Shown here: positions 1 through 8,451 of the stretch, in pieces
Layout: every line of letters begins with the position of its first letter
Numbering within the stretch: position 1 is the stretch's first letter
NCBI GenBank assembly: GCA_018398765.1
Contig: JAHBMJ010002653.1
Span: 5,001 to 17,121 of the forward strand
Direction of reading: 5' to 3'
Length of the DNA: 12,121 bases
Source: Chromera velia
Lineage: Eukaryota > Sar > Chromeraceae
Program-made: the position numbers and the translations under genes
The notes under the pieces: generated by a model
Seen by the model: only the letters and a program-made list of their open reading frames with translations
The model's database searches: none
Told to the model about the DNA's origin: nothing

Positions 1-82
1 TCACTTTCGCTGTCTTGGCTCTACTTCTGCTCATCTGTTCGTGGGTGTCCATACGTGTCGTTCTCTTTGTTCCTCCTTGCAG
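1..82 (+). other. 3' end of an intron of the upstream gene
   Basis: The stretch is rich in T and C (for example TCGTTCTCTTTGTTCCTCC at 58-76) and ends in TTGCAG, the same acceptor form used by several introns of the exchanger gene further right. The 5' end of the intron is outside the window. Confidence 0.5.
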
Positions 83-970
83 CGTGGTGAAGCCTCTGTG
101 TCGATGATCGGAATCGGGGGGGGCGACCAGACGGCCGTGGCTGCCACGACCAGCACGGGAGGGTCAAAAAGACCCCGGCAGGCCGGAGGCTTCGGCCCCA
201 TCGGCGGTCGACCCCCGACTGCCGGGGCCTCCTCAGGCCCCCAGGTCGGGATGGGAGGCGGAGTGCAGGGGGGAATGTCAAGGGTCCCTTCTGCCTTAGG
301 GGGTCATTCTGCAGGGATGCAGGGGGACTCGCCTTTCACAGAGAAGAGAGAGGCCCGGATGCTGGGGGGTATTCATGGGGACACTTCTCCTGATGGTCGA
401 GGCACTCACCTTTCTCCTGGGCCTGGGGCCTCTCGAACCCATTTATCATCCCAGAGAGGAGGGGGGGGCACTGGAAGTCGACGGGGGGATGGCCCCCCTC
501 TTCTGTTCGATGAAACGCCCGCCGCCACTCCATCGCGAACGGGCGACGACAGCCACTCCCACAGAGTCCATGCCGGTGTGCCGGGAAGCGGCGGCGCGTC
601 GGGTGCCATGGGTCCTAGAGGAGACCGCAGGGACAGTGACACCCTGAGCACACGGGGAGGCGTTCCCCCATCAGTTGGAAACCGCCTGGCGGGGTTTGGT
701 CGGACCCCCAGTCCATCCGGCCCCATCCCGGCCTCTCCACACTCTGTAGCAACCCGTGATTTGATTCTCGACGGGGGTGTGGGGGAGGACGACAGGGGCA
801 TGGGGGGTCCCAGGGACCGACGGAGCAGCAGCGCAGGAACAACTCGGGAACTGACTGCGCCCTCGGTGGCCGGCTCTACGGGCCCTGGAGGGGCACCATC
901 AGAAAAATTCTCTCATGCTGGCACGGCGTCGTTTGGAACGTTCAACCGCGACCCTCCACCACCTCCTTGA
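83..970 (+). CDS. 3'-terminal exon of an unidentified gene; Gly/Ser/Pro-rich tail
   Basis: This is the last coding exon of a gene that begins upstream of the window. A pyrimidine-rich stretch ending in CTTGCAG at 76-82 looks like a 3' splice site. The frame then stays open from CGT at 83 to a TGA at 968-970, giving 295 residues. I start at the splice site because the open frame upstream of it has only a GTG and reads through intron-like sequence. The protein is dominated by Gly, Ser, Pro, Arg and Thr, with glycine runs, a basic KRPR cluster near residue 20 and five prolines at the end. I see no globular domain, membrane segment or catalytic motif, so it is probably a disordered C-terminal tail, and I cannot assign a function. 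A frame open for nearly 900 bases in GC-rich DNA could arise by chance, but the splice site and the sharp drop to AT-rich DNA just after the stop support coding. Confidence 0.55.
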   Translation, partial: RGEASVSMIGIGGGDQTAVAATTSTGGSKRPRQAGGFGPIGGRPPTAGASSGPQVGMGGGVQGGMSRVPSALGGHSAGMQGDSPFTEKREARMLGGIHGDTSPDGRGTHLSPGPGASRTHLSSQRGGGGTGSRRGDGPPLLFDETPAATPSRTGDDSHSHRVHAGVPGSGGASGAMGPRGDRRDSDTLSTRGGVPPSVGNRLAGFGRTPSPSGPIPASPHSVATRDLILDGGVGEDDRGMGGPRDRRSSSAGTTRELTAPSVAGSTGPGGAPSEKFSHAGTASFGTFNRDPPPPP

Positions 971-1195
971 GTCATGATCGCGGGAAAAACTGTAATCTAA
1001 ACTGTAATCGTCTATAAATACAAATGATGATAATATGAACAAACTAGTAAACAAATAATTCGAATTAATTTATTATTTGACATAGTTAAAAACTTAAAAA
1101 GTGTAATGCGCATAAAGTTTATTATACATAATTATGTCTTGCGCTCGATATTTTAGCAGCAAATCCAGCTTTTACTTAATGCATTCAACATGTAA

Positions 1196-1280
1196 AGACT
1201 AGTCTAGAGACTAGTGCAAGGATTTTTTTTTATAGCATACAAGTGACGTATGACTCATGATTATGTCAGACTAGTCTCTA
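1196..1280. repeat. Nested inverted repeat, ACTAGTCT family
   Basis: ACTAGTCT at 1198-1205 and AGACTAGT at 1208-1215 form a near-perfect palindrome with a 2-base spacer. In addition, TAGAGACTAGT at 1205-1215 is the exact reverse complement of ACTAGTCTCTA at 1270-1280, allowing an alternative 11-bp stem with a loop of 54 bases. AGACTAGTCT also occurs as a direct repeat at 1196-1205 and 1268-1277. This could be a mobile-element terminus or a foldback in the 3' UTR; its role is unknown. Confidence 0.6.
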
Positions 1281-1447
1281 AATAAAGCTAAATTTCACAT
1301 ATATTCAAAAAAAGATGAACAAGAGATAAAATACTAATAAAAACTGTGATGAAAACTATATAGAAAAGAATGCAGTTTAATATGATTGATATGATTGCTA
1401 ATAATATTATCAAAACATTAATTCTCATATAATTTAAATGATAGTAT

Positions 1448-1801
1448 TGTTTGTTCTACTGATCTTTGGACCTAAGTGAGGGGCTTCCTAGAGGGTTTCG
1501 ATCTTTGAGTACAGGTTTATTATAAAGGTGTTGTATATAGGCTAGCAGCCTAGGAATACAGACTCACAGAGGATAGGGATATACCGGCCGAGTACAAAGT
1601 CCAAGGACTGTCAGATTAGGCTAGGGGGGGAAAAGAGGTTTCAACCAATGTGGATCGATCAGAATTAATGCAGGCAGAAGCAAATATTCTACCCTTCAGA
1701 GTTCAACCAGCCGTGGCCCTCGCCCAGACATGCGAGCGCGAGGTATCTGGCCGAGGCATGCCGGAACCACTGTGTGGGACGCATCACAGCGGCACACAAC
1801 A
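1448..1801 (-). mobile_element. Possible solo LTR (about 354 bp)
   Basis: Read on the - strand, the segment starts TGTTGTGTGCC (from 1801) and ends AACAAACA (at 1448), giving the TG...CA ends of a long terminal repeat. It has no open reading frame, is more GC-balanced than the AT-rich DNA on both sides, and carries on the - strand a TATATA (1534-1539) followed by AATAAA (1516-1521), the kinds of signal an LTR holds. A short hairpin TAGGCT/AGCCTA lies at 1538-1552. No clean target-site duplication is visible. The only candidate is a 4-base GTAT at 1444-1447 and 1806-1809, which would shift the right boundary. No internal retrotransposon coding sequence adjoins it. It may instead be unrelated intergenic or non-coding RNA sequence. 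Confidence 0.35.
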
Positions 1802-2096
1802 AAAGGTATCAATCTAAGTATCAATTTAATTTATTAAAATGACGGCCATACTTTTTCTATCTAACCTAGTTTAAGTTAATTAAATAAATGGCACTTCATT
1901 TTTTCTGAAAGTCAAGACTGTTAATTCCATTTTTGCCCAGAGAAATGTTGTATTTGCCATATGGAAAAATGAAACGTCGCAAAAAAATTAGCAAGACCAA
2001 TTGCAAAGAATTCTATCTTCTCTGCAATTCCTTTATTTTATCGTACTTCATCGTCTTGCAAGACAACCAATGGGCAACGACTTAGAGATCATTGGA

Positions 2097-2610
2097 GATC
2101 ACTCACAATCGACATCATACAGTCACACAAAAGGACCACGCCGCCACGGCAATATGAAGAAGTGAATTTCATTCATTCACTCTCCACAGACACGGTGGAA
2201 TGCAAAAAGAGGAGCCAACAAATAAGGAAAGTACTCGAGCGTGTCCACCTTCAAACACGCAAGGAAAAAACAAAAAATAAAGAGGGTTTTAAAATCATCC
2301 ACTCCCACAAATAAGGTCGCGGTCACACAGAAAAACAGAAAAAAAAAATCACACAGTCATTTGACTGTAAACTCTGAAATCCCGCGATCACCCAGCCAAT
2401 CATTCAGCCTGGACAAGCCACCCACAGTGACCCGTCCGTCATTCCTCACAGCCATACACAGATGGATGGATCGAGATCCATGTCATACAGCCACACAAGA
2501 GAGACGAGACGATGGCGTATTCATTCATTCGCTGTCGCACACATGGACAAAGTCAGAAGGAGCAACGAAAAAAAAAAGACGCACACACTCTCACACAGTC
2601 AAGGTCACAC
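2097..2610. repeat. Degenerate CA-rich direct repeats
   Basis: A motif close to CATACAG(T/C)CACACAA recurs at about 2118, 2323, 2349, 2447, 2483 and 2591. Two longer copies, about 2112-2215 and 2477-2565, share the order CATACAG(T/C)CACACAA, then ATTCATTCATTC, then a CACA-rich and AGGAGC-ending stretch. They are diverged and not tandem. The repeats run into the last codons of the - strand reductase, so they probably lie mainly in its 3' UTR. Confidence 0.45.
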
Positions 2611-4177
2611 TTGCAGTGCCTCCAGAGGAATGCAGCGTGGCCCTCTCTCCCTCCCTCCCTTCCTCCACCCCCTTCATCTCGAACCGGTGAGCGGCGCCCG
2701 CGTTCTTGTTCCCCTGGCCTCTCATCTTACCCCCTCTTCCACCACCACAAAGTCCCCCACACACCCACGCCCCCACACGCACCACTACTTGCAACCCCTT
2801 TAGAAGTAAAACAAGAGAGGGAAGAAGGGGCGCGGCAATGTACACAGAGGGAACCCCGCAGGTCGTTTGTTTCCCCGACGCCAAAGACTTCAACACTCCG
2901 GGGCCGTGCGCTGCCCCGTAAAAGAGAACATGTGCATTGGCAGCTATCAGAGCCCCCCATGACAGCGGTCCAAACACAAACGCCCACTGCTTTCTGTTCA
3001 TCGCACCTCCAACAGAAGGGAGAGACGCGGCTGCCGCAACAGAATACAAAACGAAACCAATCGTGCCTGTCAGAAGAGTCAGGCCACCGTAAAGGGAGAC
3101 TACTGGCATGCTGCCCTCAGTCGCCCACACCCCTTTTTCTCCAACAAAAAAAGAATCAAATTGCTGCAAGGACAACAGAATCAGACTCAACACAACATGC
3201 ACACCCAGACAAACGAAGGCGACCAACCCCACGTGCTTCCTTGACCGCAACAACAAATCGAGACACGTCGGGGTGTCCCCAGGTCGCCAACTCCGGGGCC
3301 GCACACTCCGCACGAGTCTCACAAATGTGCCTGGCACCAGGGTCAACGCCAGGCCCCAGAGGGCTGCAAAGCAGACGGACATGTTCAGATACTTCAAAGG
3401 GAGTTGGTCCCACGGCCTGCCCTTGCAGTAATTGTACCGCAACGCGACGTACAAAAAAGCCAAAACGTTGAGGACCCCATTGACCCACAGGGAGAAAATC
3501 CACTCAGACCCCAACGTCTGTTGCATCTGCTCTAGATGGGCAGGGGCGTCTGCACTCACTGCAGCCTTCACAGAGAGGCCCAGGACCTCCTCTGCATATC
3601 GGGTGCAGACAGACACTGCCCCGGCATGCCCCCCTGCCACGACGGTGGGGGACCTTCTCTTCGACAGGGGGTCCATCGAGAGAAGATCTACAGCCCCGAG
3701 GTCACAGAAAGCCTTCACGGGACGAAGAGGAGACGGCAGACGGAGACGGGCAAGCGCGTCTTTGAGCCGTGCATGGGCTCCGATTTCGTTAGAGACGTCC
3801 ACCATGACGGTCTCCGTCTCCGTCTCTCTGTTTGAAGAAAGAGACAGAGAGATGAGGGCGTCTCTGTGAGCATCCAGAAACTCTTCATAGGCAGAGACGG
3901 GCAGGGCGAGAATCACCAGATCCGCACCTTCCCTCAAGGCTGCGTCGGTGTCCGCAACTTGGACCGAAGAATGGTGCCACGGTGTGGGGCTCTCACCGCT
4001 GACGTCCGCATCATCTTTTTCTGTCTGTTTCGCTGTCATTGAGCCCTTCCGAGCTTCCCTTCCCCTCGGGTTTCGGCATACTGTCAAGGCGTGCCTTTCA
4101 CCACCCGCATTCAGGCAGTGAAAGAGCCATGACAGGGCTCTCGCAAGGTCACCAGACCCAACCACAATGGCCTTCAT
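2591..4177 (-). CDS. STEAP-like metalloreductase (FNO-like domain plus heme membrane domain)
   Basis: A 528-residue protein with no introns. The start is the ATG at 4177; nine more codons upstream are open, but they contain no ATG and are preceded by an in-frame TGA. Residues 1-12 hold a Rossmann strand with GSGDLA, followed by VILALP (88-93) and VDVSN (126-130). This matches the NAD(P)H-binding domain shared by F420H2:NADP oxidoreductases and STEAP proteins. Six membrane segments follow, at roughly 225-246, 264-283, 314-334, 357-381, 396-421 and 444-465. RKHVGL with GVHVVLSL gives a heme-ligand candidate His327, and NAHVLFYG gives His416. Their spacing of about 90 residues and their surroundings match the two heme-binding histidines of STEAP proteins. 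By family knowledge such enzymes pass electrons from NADPH through FAD and one heme to Fe3+ or Cu2+ across a membrane. Unusual points are a hydrophilic insertion at about 35-70 and a Gly-rich tail of some 60 residues after the last helix. Family assignment is firm; substrate and membrane are inferred. Confidence 0.88.
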   Translation of the reverse strand: MKAIVVGSGDLARALSWLFHCLNAGGERHALTVCRNPRGREARKGSMTAKQTEKDDADVSGESPTPWHHSSVQVADTDAALREGADLVILALPVSAYEEFLDAHRDALISLSLSSNRETETETVMVDVSNEIGAHARLKDALARLRLPSPLRPVKAFCDLGAVDLLSMDPLSKRRSPTVVAGGHAGAVSVCTRYAEEVLGLSVKAAVSADAPAHLEQMQQTLGSEWIFSLWVNGVLNVLAFLYVALRYNYCKGRPWDQLPLKYLNMSVCFAALWGLALTLVPGTFVRLVRSVRPRSWRPGDTPTCLDLLLRSRKHVGLVAFVCLGVHVVLSLILLSLQQFDSFFVGEKGVWATEGSMPVVSLYGGLTLLTGTIGFVLYSVAAAASLPSVGGAMNRKQWAFVFGPLSWGALIAANAHVLFYGAAHGPGVLKSLASGKQTTCGVPSVYIAAPLLPSLVLLLKGLQVVVRVGAWVCGGLCGGGRGGKMRGQGNKNAGAAHRFEMKGVEEGREGERATLHSSGGTASVTLTV

Positions 4178-4381
4178 CGCTCTTCTTTTCAACAACAGAC
4201 ACAACGCCGTCTCCTCGAATTTCGCTTTGATTCAAATCGAAAAAGACAAAAAGGAGACACGGACAGATCCCAAACGTCCACGACCTCCTAAAGATGGCGA
4301 GACAGTAGGCCGTAGTCCCAGGAGAAGACGGTTACTTAACCGCACCCTGAGGCTAATTAAGGACCGATCGGCACGAACTTT

Positions 4382-4407
4382 CAGAGACAGGCGACGTGAC
4401 GTCTCTG
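4382..4407. promoter_or_regulatory. Inverted repeat around a TGACGTC core
   Basis: CAGAGAC at 4382-4388 and GTCTCTG at 4401-4407 are perfect inverted repeats. Between and overlapping them is GACGTGACGTC, containing TGACGTC, the core recognised by many bZIP factors. It lies about 205 bases upstream of the reductase start codon. A regulatory role is a guess from position and symmetry. Confidence 0.3.
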
Positions 4408-4619
4408 TCTGGGAGCCACCGTCATTCAGTCTGCTATGAGCAGCCGGCACACCAACTCACTTTCATTCAGCAAATTTCTGTGCAGCGCAACCTAAATCAT
4501 CTCTTGTCTCTCTTTTCCAGAGTACTGCTGTTCTGCACAATGCACATATTGGACAACAGTCAATCTCACACTGAGAGTGTCACATCCTTAATTTGCATTA
4601 ATGCTCCGAACATCTCCGA

Positions 4620-4715
4620 ACTGTTGCGCGCAAGCGCAGCGAGCCGAAGAGCGCGAGCCATTCCGACCTTTTCTCGCCGCGGCGCCATTCCGAGCCACCC
4701 GCCATCACCCGCCAC
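4620..4715. promoter_or_regulatory. CpG-rich patch in the shared upstream region
   Basis: A locally GC- and CpG-rich stretch in otherwise mixed sequence, holding the imperfect direct repeat GCGAGCCATTCCGACC (4652-4667) and GCGCCATTCCGAGCC (about 4681-4695), and GCGCGCAAGCGCAGCG near 4626-4641. It is placed between the two divergent genes, as a core promoter might be. No specific factor site is recognised. Confidence 0.3.
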
Positions 4716-4802
4716 CACTGCATGAGGATTCCGTGAGTGGATTCACTGTACTGAATGAGTCATGAATCATGATGAATGTCGGGACATTGTTCATGGTTGA
4801 TC

Positions 4803-4824
4803 CGAATTAAAAGGTGAATTAAAA
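4803..4824. repeat. 12-base tandem repeat (GAATTAAAAGGT)
   Basis: GAATTAAAAGGT is followed directly by GAATTAAAAG, almost two full copies of a 12-base unit in the intergenic region. It is preceded by an imperfect TCATGA/ATTCA-rich palindromic stretch at about 4740-4780. No function is evident. Confidence 0.5.
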
Positions 4825-5068
4825 GAAGCCGGTCATTCCGTCCTCTGCCTTGGGTGGAAGTCGATTGGAGGATTGTGTGAAAGAGTATGCAGGGAAACAT
4901 TCAGGGAACAAACAGCACCCGTGGAGATTTGCGGGCTTAATTATCTCAAGAGAGGGGCCTTGATCTTCAGAGAGCAGGTGTTCCTCATTCCTTTCACCTG
5001 TTTGTAATTGTTAGATCCATCCGCCATTTTTTGACACCTCGTTGGTAGGGTACACGGAAGACAGACGC

Positions 5069-5077
5069 TTATTTAAG
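5069..5077 (+). promoter_or_regulatory. Possible TATA-like element
   Basis: TTATTTAAG is the only TATA-like run on the + strand within about 250 bases before the exchanger start codon at 5279. A pyrimidine-rich stretch at about 5112-5134 follows it. Many protist promoters lack a TATA box, so this is weak. Confidence 0.2.
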
Positions 5078-5278
5078 AGGTCCGGCAGGGAACACCCAGG
5101 CAAAACGGATATTTCTTGTCTGTCTCCTTCCAGAATCCGGAAGACTGGGGCAGGCCCAGAGAGAGAAATCTTGATCACAAATCTTTCTCTGCCTCTGTGA
5201 GTGAACGGAGTCGGAGAGTAGTCATTAGAACCCAAGAAGGAAGAGAACAAAAGGGAAGGGAAAGGAGGGCACGGGAAG

Positions 5279-6231
5279 ATGCAGGACTACAGAAACGCGC
5301 GGGCCTTCATCAGGTCCACCTCCATGATCAGAAACAACGCCAACGAAAGGATCGAAGAACACAAGAAGTACAGGCACCAGCAGAAGAGGAGCTCTGTATG
5401 TGGTGAGTGAGTCAGTGGATCGATCTTAGTCTTTTTGTGTATCTCCTCCTTTCCCGTCTCCTTTTCCGTCTGATAAGGAGAAAGTCCCGGAGACTGGCGT
5501 ATGTCGATTGGTTTTTGCTCGATTGCAAGACCGACAGGAAATGAGATCAACAGCCGCATGGGCATGAAGACAGACGGGCATACAGAAAGAAAAGCGCTAT
5601 GCAAGCGCGACCTCTCGGTTCCGGCTCCGAACTACCTGATGGACAGACACGGACACATGCAGTCCGACGGCTTGTTCAAATGCAAAGTGAGAAAGAGACG
5701 GGAAAGAGGAAAAAGTTCACCCACGAAAAAATAAAGAGAGAAAGAAACCGTGTGCAAGCTTGCTGCTTCTTGTCTTTCCATCAACAAAGCACTGAAGTTT
5801 AGAAAGCTCACTTCCTGCTTCTGTTTCTCAAGTGCATTCCCGTTTCCTTAAATTTCTCCGTTTTCTTTCCTTCTTTTTCTCTCAGTTGTCAACGACCCCG
5901 GCCGTTTCCGAGACTTCCAGAGCCCCCTCCAACAGCGCGACTCCACCAAGGGCACTCTGCCCTCTGTACACACCAGCGGACCGTTCGATCCCCCCAATAA
6001 GACCATCAGTGAGCCCCCCAACGCATCCGGGACCATGAAGCGTCATACTATTGATTCACCCACCGCTGCTCCTTTCGATGCCGAACCGTCGTCACACTAC
6101 GAGAGTTTCCCCCCACACGGCGAGGAGCCGGGGGTGCACGGTCTGGAGGGGGACACGGGGGGGGACTGGATCAAGAAGCCCTTCTCGGTCTCTGAGGACC
6201 TCACAGGAGTGAAGGACATGCTCTTCACAAA
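5279..6231 (+). other. Exons 1-2: N-terminal cytosolic extension of the exchanger
   Basis: Exon 1 (5279-5402) encodes a basic, Arg/Lys/Asn-rich segment. After a 483-base intron (GTGAGT...CTCAG), exon 2 (5886-6231) encodes a Pro/Ser/Thr-rich segment that turns into [13 protein letters not shown] just before the first helix. The frame passes through the junction (phase 1) and is confirmed by the join into [11 protein letters not shown] at 6633. In plant CAX proteins the N-terminal tail is autoinhibitory. That role here is inferred only from position. The real start could be in an unseen upstream exon, but the in-frame stop at 5219 argues against simple extension. Confidence 0.7.
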
Positions 6232-7152
6232 GTGAGTCTGTCAATGAATGAATGGTGGGGTAGACCGGTTTTTTATTTTAGTCGATCTATTGGGAGGAAC
6301 GGGATGAGAGGGAGTCTTGGGGATCTCTGTATAACGGCAAATAGATCAGGGCGTGGAATGAAAAGGGTAACGACGAGATGTGAAAGAGATAGATCAATTG
6401 ATTGAGACAGAAAAGGCCAAATTTACTCAGGGGATTAGGTAAGGCTGAAGATTATGTCGAAGTGAGAGGGAGAGAAGGAAAATGTTTTTTTGTTTTGGTT
6501 TCTCTGCCTGTTGCCTTTTTTGTTTCACTTTCGGTCGATCTGTGTCTTTATCGCTCTGTCTTCTTCAGTGGTAAGAAGGAAAAGGAAATTGAGCGCATCC
6601 TCGGCGTGGCCTTTTCTTATGTCCTCTTGCAGGTTGAATATTCTTCTCATTTTTGTTCCCCTTGGCGCTCTGTCGTCGTTTTTGCACTGGGGTTGGTCTG
6701 GCTCTCTTTCTTTTCTTCTTTTCCTTTTTTCCCTTTCGTTCTGAGCTTTCTTTGCTTTGCCAGCTGCATGGATGGTTTCAATTCTTTTGTGTGTTTGAGT
6801 GCGGTGCGGACACCACCCTGCTCTTCCTTCACTTATTCATTGAATTCTTTCAAATGCTTGCGGACTCTCTCACTAACATACTCCCTTGGCCGCTCACCGA
6901 GTCGTTCAGCAAAGAGGAAGGGGGGACTTCGGAACTCGCCTCTGTCAGATATATTCCCTCCCCATTTTACCCCTTCCTCTTGTGCTTCCTTTCCTCTGCA
7001 GGAGAACTCGCGACGTTCTCTTTGAATTTCATCGCCCTGGTCGGTCGGTCGGTCTTCCCTTCTTTTGGGTTGTCTTGCCTTTCGTCTGCTGTCGCTCTGT
7101 TTTCCCTCTTCCTGAATTCCTCTCCCAGCATCTCTCTCCATTTCTCTCTCTT

Positions 7153-7183
<31 letters not shown>

Positions 7184-7939
7184 TGCTTGTTCTCTCTCTG
7201 CTCGTTGCTCCTACAATTCGCTATCCCTGCTTCCTTCGCGACACATCCAAGCATGTACATGTGCGTGTATGCAGATTCCTCTCGCTGCTCTGCTCGGAGA
7301 GGCGACCGAAGAGTTGGCCCTCCACACAGGCGAGACGATCGGGGGGCTGCTCAACGCGACTTTCGGCAACGCCGTCGAGATGATCCTTGTTGTACAGTCA
7401 CTCAGATTGGTGGGTCTTTCTTTTTTCTGCTGTGGTTGTTGCTGTGTCTGTGAGTTCTCTCCATTCGAAAGTCTGTGTCCGTCTCCCGCTCTCATGAAGG
7501 GCCACGGCAAGGTTCCATCTGCTACTGGACCCGTCTCTGCGTCCTGGTTTGTCTACGAGTGGTAGGTTCCAGGGGACATAATCTGGAGACGGTCATCTCT
7601 TTTGGTTGGGATTCGTTTTTGCGTGAGCATTCTCCTTCGGTGTAAATGAACCGGTCTCTCAATATGCGGATGCGCGTTGCCTAAATGTCACTTCTTTGTA
7701 CACGCACATGTCTGTCCGCAGAATCTGGTTACAGTCGTCCAGGGCACTCTCTTGGGGTCAATTTTGTCGAATCTGCTTCTTGTGCTTGGTCAGTTGAGGG
7801 AGGGGTGGGGCTTCAGGTGTGGCAGAGGGGACAACAGGAATCCTGTGGGTGTGCGTGTATGTGGCGTGTGCGTGAGTGTGTGTGTGCGTGCGTGCGTGTG
7901 CGTGTGTATGTGTGTGGTTGTGTGCGTGTGCGTGTGTGC

Positions 7940-7976
<37 letters not shown>

Positions 7977-8363
7977 TCCGCTCGGCTGTGTGCGCGAATG
8001 GGGGGGTCGGCAGATTTCCGGCACTGCAGTTGTTCTGGGTGGTCTCTCAAAAGGGCGTCTCTGTGTCCTTCTCTGTGCCATGAGTTCCAGCTCTGTTTAT
8101 AAATTCTTTTCACACAGGCTTCTCTTGATGGATGCTGACTTTGTTGTTCTCCTTTTCGTTTGGAGTCGCAAGTCGTCACGATTGCTGGCTTCCGCGGAAA
8201 TTTGTGTCAACTGCAATTTGATGATCCCTCCAATTGTTTGTTTTTGATTGGGCAAACTCGATTTGCAGGCACAAGTTTGTGGCTTGGAGGGTGCTATTTC
8301 AAGGTGCAGAAGTTCAACGTTGAAGGTGCGTCTTTCTGTCTCCGAAATTTGTTCTCTCTCTCC

Positions 8364-8398
<35 letters not shown>

Positions 8399-8415
8399 AC
8401 AGAGAGACAGAGGGA

Positions 8416-8451
<36 letters not shown>

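Larger units (their letters stand above)
985..2090. other. AT-rich intergenic island without genes
   Basis: Base composition changes abruptly about 15 bases after the stop codon at 970, from GC-rich coding sequence to long A/T-rich runs, and returns to mixed composition near 2090. No frame of 60 codons or more lies here. It must include the 3' UTR of the left gene and perhaps that of the - strand gene; a TTTATT at 2032-2037 would read AATAAA on the - strand. The island contains inverted repeats at 1198-1280 and a GC-balanced segment at 1448-1801. It could be inserted organellar or transposon DNA, or simply an AT-rich spacer between convergent genes. Confidence 0.6.
4178..5278. promoter_or_regulatory. 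Head-to-head intergenic region between reductase and exchanger
   Basis: These 1.1 kb separate the two start codons of divergently transcribed genes, so both promoters and both 5' UTRs should lie here. No convincing coding frame is present. Visible elements are a CAGAGAC/GTCTCTG inverted repeat around a TGACGTC core (4382-4407), a CpG-rich patch (about 4620-4715), a 12-base tandem repeat near 4803-4824, and TTATTTAAG at 5069-5077, a possible TATA-like element about 200 bases before the exchanger ATG. Start sites cannot be placed from sequence alone, and a 5' UTR intron cannot be excluded. Confidence 0.6.

Noticed and set aside
406-801. 131-codon - strand frame opposite the left exon
   Set aside because: A mirror of GC-rich coding DNA; no motif and no splice or start support.
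2512-3471. 319-codon open frame on the + strand
   Set aside because: It lies opposite the reductase gene and has a composition of chance translation (Thr/Gln/Pro/Ser-rich, no domain). The - strand frame has clear family motifs throughout.
4178-4204. Upstream extension of the reductase to a TTG at 4204
   Set aside because: The extension adds nine codons without an ATG, while the Rossmann fold begins right after the ATG at 4177, which is the normal family start.
6569-6632. Possible extra exon after CTTCTTCAG in intron 2
   Set aside because: Its 64 bases would shift the frame into exon 3. Joining 6231 directly to 6633 gives an in-frame CAX first helix.
6653-7453. 266-codon + strand frame rich in Phe, Leu and Ser
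   Set aside because: Only 7002-7039 within it is exon; the rest translates pyrimidine-rich intron, which gives Phe/Leu/Ser by composition.
7758-8179. - strand frames with long Thr-His and Ser-Leu repeats
   Set aside because: These are translations of the GT and GA microsatellites in intron 6.
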